Of a stretch of 64,000 bases of DNA, positions 61,579 through 64,000 are shown in pieces; the first letter of the stretch is position 1, and each line of letters opens with the position of its first letter. The position numbers were made by a program, and so were the translations under genes. Source of the DNA: Zygnema cylindricum (lineage: Eukaryota > Streptophyta > Zygnematophyceae > Zygnematales > Zygnemataceae); contig JBBHKE010001178.1 in NCBI GenBank assembly GCA_037447655.1, positions 64,001-128,000 of the forward strand, written 5' to 3'. The notes under the pieces are model-generated. The model was not told where the DNA came from. It saw nothing but the letters and a program-made list of their open reading frames with translations, and made no database searches.

Positions 61579-63047
61579 GGTTTTGTAAACTTGACTAGGG
61601 TCTATAATTTTATCACTCGTATTCTTCTCTCGTATGGATGAAGTTTCTTTGCATGTGACCTTTTTTAGTCCTCCCATCTTAGGTTCACAAGAACCACATG
61701 ACCAGACATTTGATGGAATCATTGGTTCACGAATAATATTTTTTTAAGGAAGCGCGATTGGTAAACCATTTGAATACACGGGATCCAAAGAAGTGGATGG
61801 CAAAGACGAAACTGAAAAACTTGCAAGCGAAACGAAACAAAAAAATGGTGTGAAAAGAACTAACACGTAAACGAAAAGCGCGTCAACAAGGCACTCTAAG
61901 AAGCATAGGAAATAGTCGTCTTGATGCGAGCCGACTCGTTTTTTGCGGGATTATAAAATCACACTTTTTTCTCTCATTTTCATCTTTTTCTCTTCCATTT
62001 TTTGTTTTTTTTTCCTTCACGAAAAATAGAATGTGCTCTCGATAGAAAACGTTTTTTCTCTTAAAACAAATTTGTGGGGCAAGAAAGAGGAAAGAGATAA
62101 CTCGTTTTCTTCTTTCTTTTCGGTTGATCTAGTGGTTGACCGTCTTTTTTGGTAAACTTCATTTTCTTTAAAGTTTTTTTTTTTTTTTTTTAAATAAAGT
62201 TTTTTTTGTTCATATTATTTAGGACGGAGAGGCCAAACTCCTCTTTTCTTTCTAAAATGAAATTAACAAACACATAAAAAATCATCGAATGACATCACGA
62301 AGTGACACATTTAATTTTTTAGCTAGCCTCTTCGTGTTTGTTAAACAACATTAAAAAAAACCGCAACACAAAATCCATCCTTTTCTTTTGCTCTTGTGCA
62401 GGATTACCCCAATATTCATTATGATGTCCATTCTTCATCCCCTTGCATTGCAAAATCCCATTTTAAAATGAAACAACTCATTTTAGTAAAATGGAAAGCC
62501 ATATAGATATAGTGCGCAATCTTGTAAAAAATATCGCTAGTATCCATGATATTTGTTAAAATAAAGCGATTATAGGATAGCCTACAACAGTTTAATGTAA
62601 AAGCCAAAATTGAAAAAATGTTTAGATAGATACAAACAAGTTTAAGGACATAAAATGAGAAACTGTAATGGTTTTGTAATCCCTACACATAACGAAACGA
62701 AGTCTTTTCATACACGTAAAATCGTACACATAACTAAAACACAAAACCCCAAAATTCTTAAGAAACCCTTTCATTACATTAAAATCACGCACATCATTAA
62801 GAACAAGCCAATTACATATAGCCAAATAAAGCACAGTAACACAAACTAGCAAGTAAACTACACATCCATATAAATAGCACAGTAAATCATTCATAACTAG
62901 TGGTATTAAAACAATGAAGAGATCGCAACAATAACCAAATAAAGGAAACGCAGGCCATTATCACAAGCATGAAACCACAACCCCGAGTAGATTTTCATAC
63001 GATAACGACAAAAAATAACCTCACAAATGAGTACATTTTTCATACGC
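61579..63047. other. AT-rich intergenic, no gene recognised
   Basis: Very AT-rich with T and A runs (for example near 62170-62210). No open frame longer than ~90 codons and no motif. I see nothing else supportable. Confidence 0.45.
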
Positions 63048-63540
63048 TACACCGCGAATCGTAATTAGAGTAAATAAATAATTAGAGTAAAAAAATGAAA
63101 AAAAATATTTAGAGTTATTAATTATAATTTGGGTAATCAACCATTTTAAAAAAAATACTATAATTTATCAATAACTCTAATTGATCCGCGCTGAATATAT
63201 ATATAGGTACACGTACAGAATTTGACAAAACGTATAGTTTCACGTCATTATGACGTTTGCACTACGCGGTTTGTTAAAACGCAGCTACATGATCACGACC
63301 TGTATTAAGTCATTATTTGTACTTTTTTACTCAATAAAGTATAATTTTGCACGGTCAAACACCGAGCGTACGCCACACTATTTAAAGCGACACTATATTT
63401 GAATTATTCACGCTCATTCAAAAAGTACCTTAAATAACGTAAAGATTAATTTAGAATAATGTTATCTATTTATGGTGATAGAGTCAAAATTTTGGGTGAC
63501 GGAATTAGCGTACATAACTATAATTACAATTCGCGGTGTA
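63048..63540. mobile_element. TACACCG-ended element, 493 bp
   Basis: The ends are TACACCGCGAATCGTAATTA and the complement of TACACCGCGAATTGTAATTA (19/20). The internal part 63204-63395 is homologous to 8204-8393. The left 150 bp look like a smaller related unit ending near 63193, so nesting is likely. No clear target duplication beyond a possible TA. Confidence 0.6.
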
Positions 63541-64000
63541 GTGATAAAACATGTGGTCTAAGGAATTTGTTAAACATAATTAGTGTGGATAACGCCATAT
63601 ACCTATATATTTTTAGCATTCGTACACCTTTATTTTAATCCTTGTACGGATGCAACAATTCTCCCATAGATTACATGCCTTTGGCAAATGCCCAACCAGA
63701 AGCTCTGTCCTGCAACATATGCTTTGTTCTTTCATCACATCAGAATTATGCGCATGTTGTGTACGCCTGCTAGCCACCAGCCTAATCCTTTTTGAGCAAA
63801 TGTTATGCGATGAGCAGAATGTTACATAATAGCTCATCACATGACCAGCTATATCGATCCTGTTTTAGCGATGAATAGTGCATGGCTGCATGCTCCCAGC
63901 GACGTCGATGCTAATGTACTTCGCCGGTGCTAAATCTATAATGAAGCGACGCACACCGGCTACGCCGATGCAGGTTTGGGCCGATATGCTGAATGGTGAC
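63541..64000. other. Intergenic, no gene recognised
   Basis: No supportable feature. A CG-richer end (63900-64000) contains ACGCACACCGGC and CGCCGGTG words, too short to interpret at the window edge. Confidence 0.4.

Overview
The window is nuclear DNA of an intron-rich eukaryote that probably has plastids. Three genes are broken into 13 to 23 short exons with GT-AG introns (one GC-AG). The DCC-family protein and the bacterial-type glutamyl-tRNA synthetase both start with Ser/Arg-rich organelle-targeting-like leaders. G6PD looks like the plant cytosolic form, and the INO80 N-terminus carries a motif resembling the one recalled for plant INO80. I infer an alga or plant of the green (possibly streptophyte) lineage, but the species cannot be fixed from sequence alone.

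Layout. 1-2.0 kb: no gene, ending in a CT-rich tract. 2.0-4.2 kb (+): a two-exon gene for a divergent, probably inactive inorganic pyrophosphatase-like protein with a long tail. 5.6-12.9 kb: a nested mobile-element graveyard. It holds a candidate 6.2-kb hAT-like element (5602-11788) with a decayed transposase end, three PIF/Harbinger-like elements with TTA target duplications, and shorter elements with 8-bp target duplications. 13-16.7 kb: mostly unexplained, with inverted repeats. 16.7-24.6 kb (+): a complete 15-exon G6PD, 521 aa. 25.6-27.7 kb (+): a decayed, 5'-truncated non-LTR retrotransposon with reverse transcriptase and restriction-like endonuclease remnants. 28.8-29.6 kb (-): a single-exon DCC/DUF393 protein. 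31.7-47.6 kb (-): a 23-exon INO80 chromatin-remodelling ATPase, 2265 aa. 48.2-51 kb: a cluster of small inverted-repeat elements. 51.8-60.5 kb (-): a 13-exon glutamyl-tRNA synthetase, 599 aa. 61-63.5 kb: two more inverted-repeat elements.

The gene models were assembled by hand. In every multi-exon gene all exon phases join and the total CDS length is a multiple of three, which is strong internal support. The genes are ordinary housekeeping genes with no sign of shared function or co-regulation. The unusual material is the pyrophosphatase-like pseudoenzyme, the nested transposons with readable target-site duplications, the repeat-expanded INO80 N-terminus, and a few unusual splice sites.
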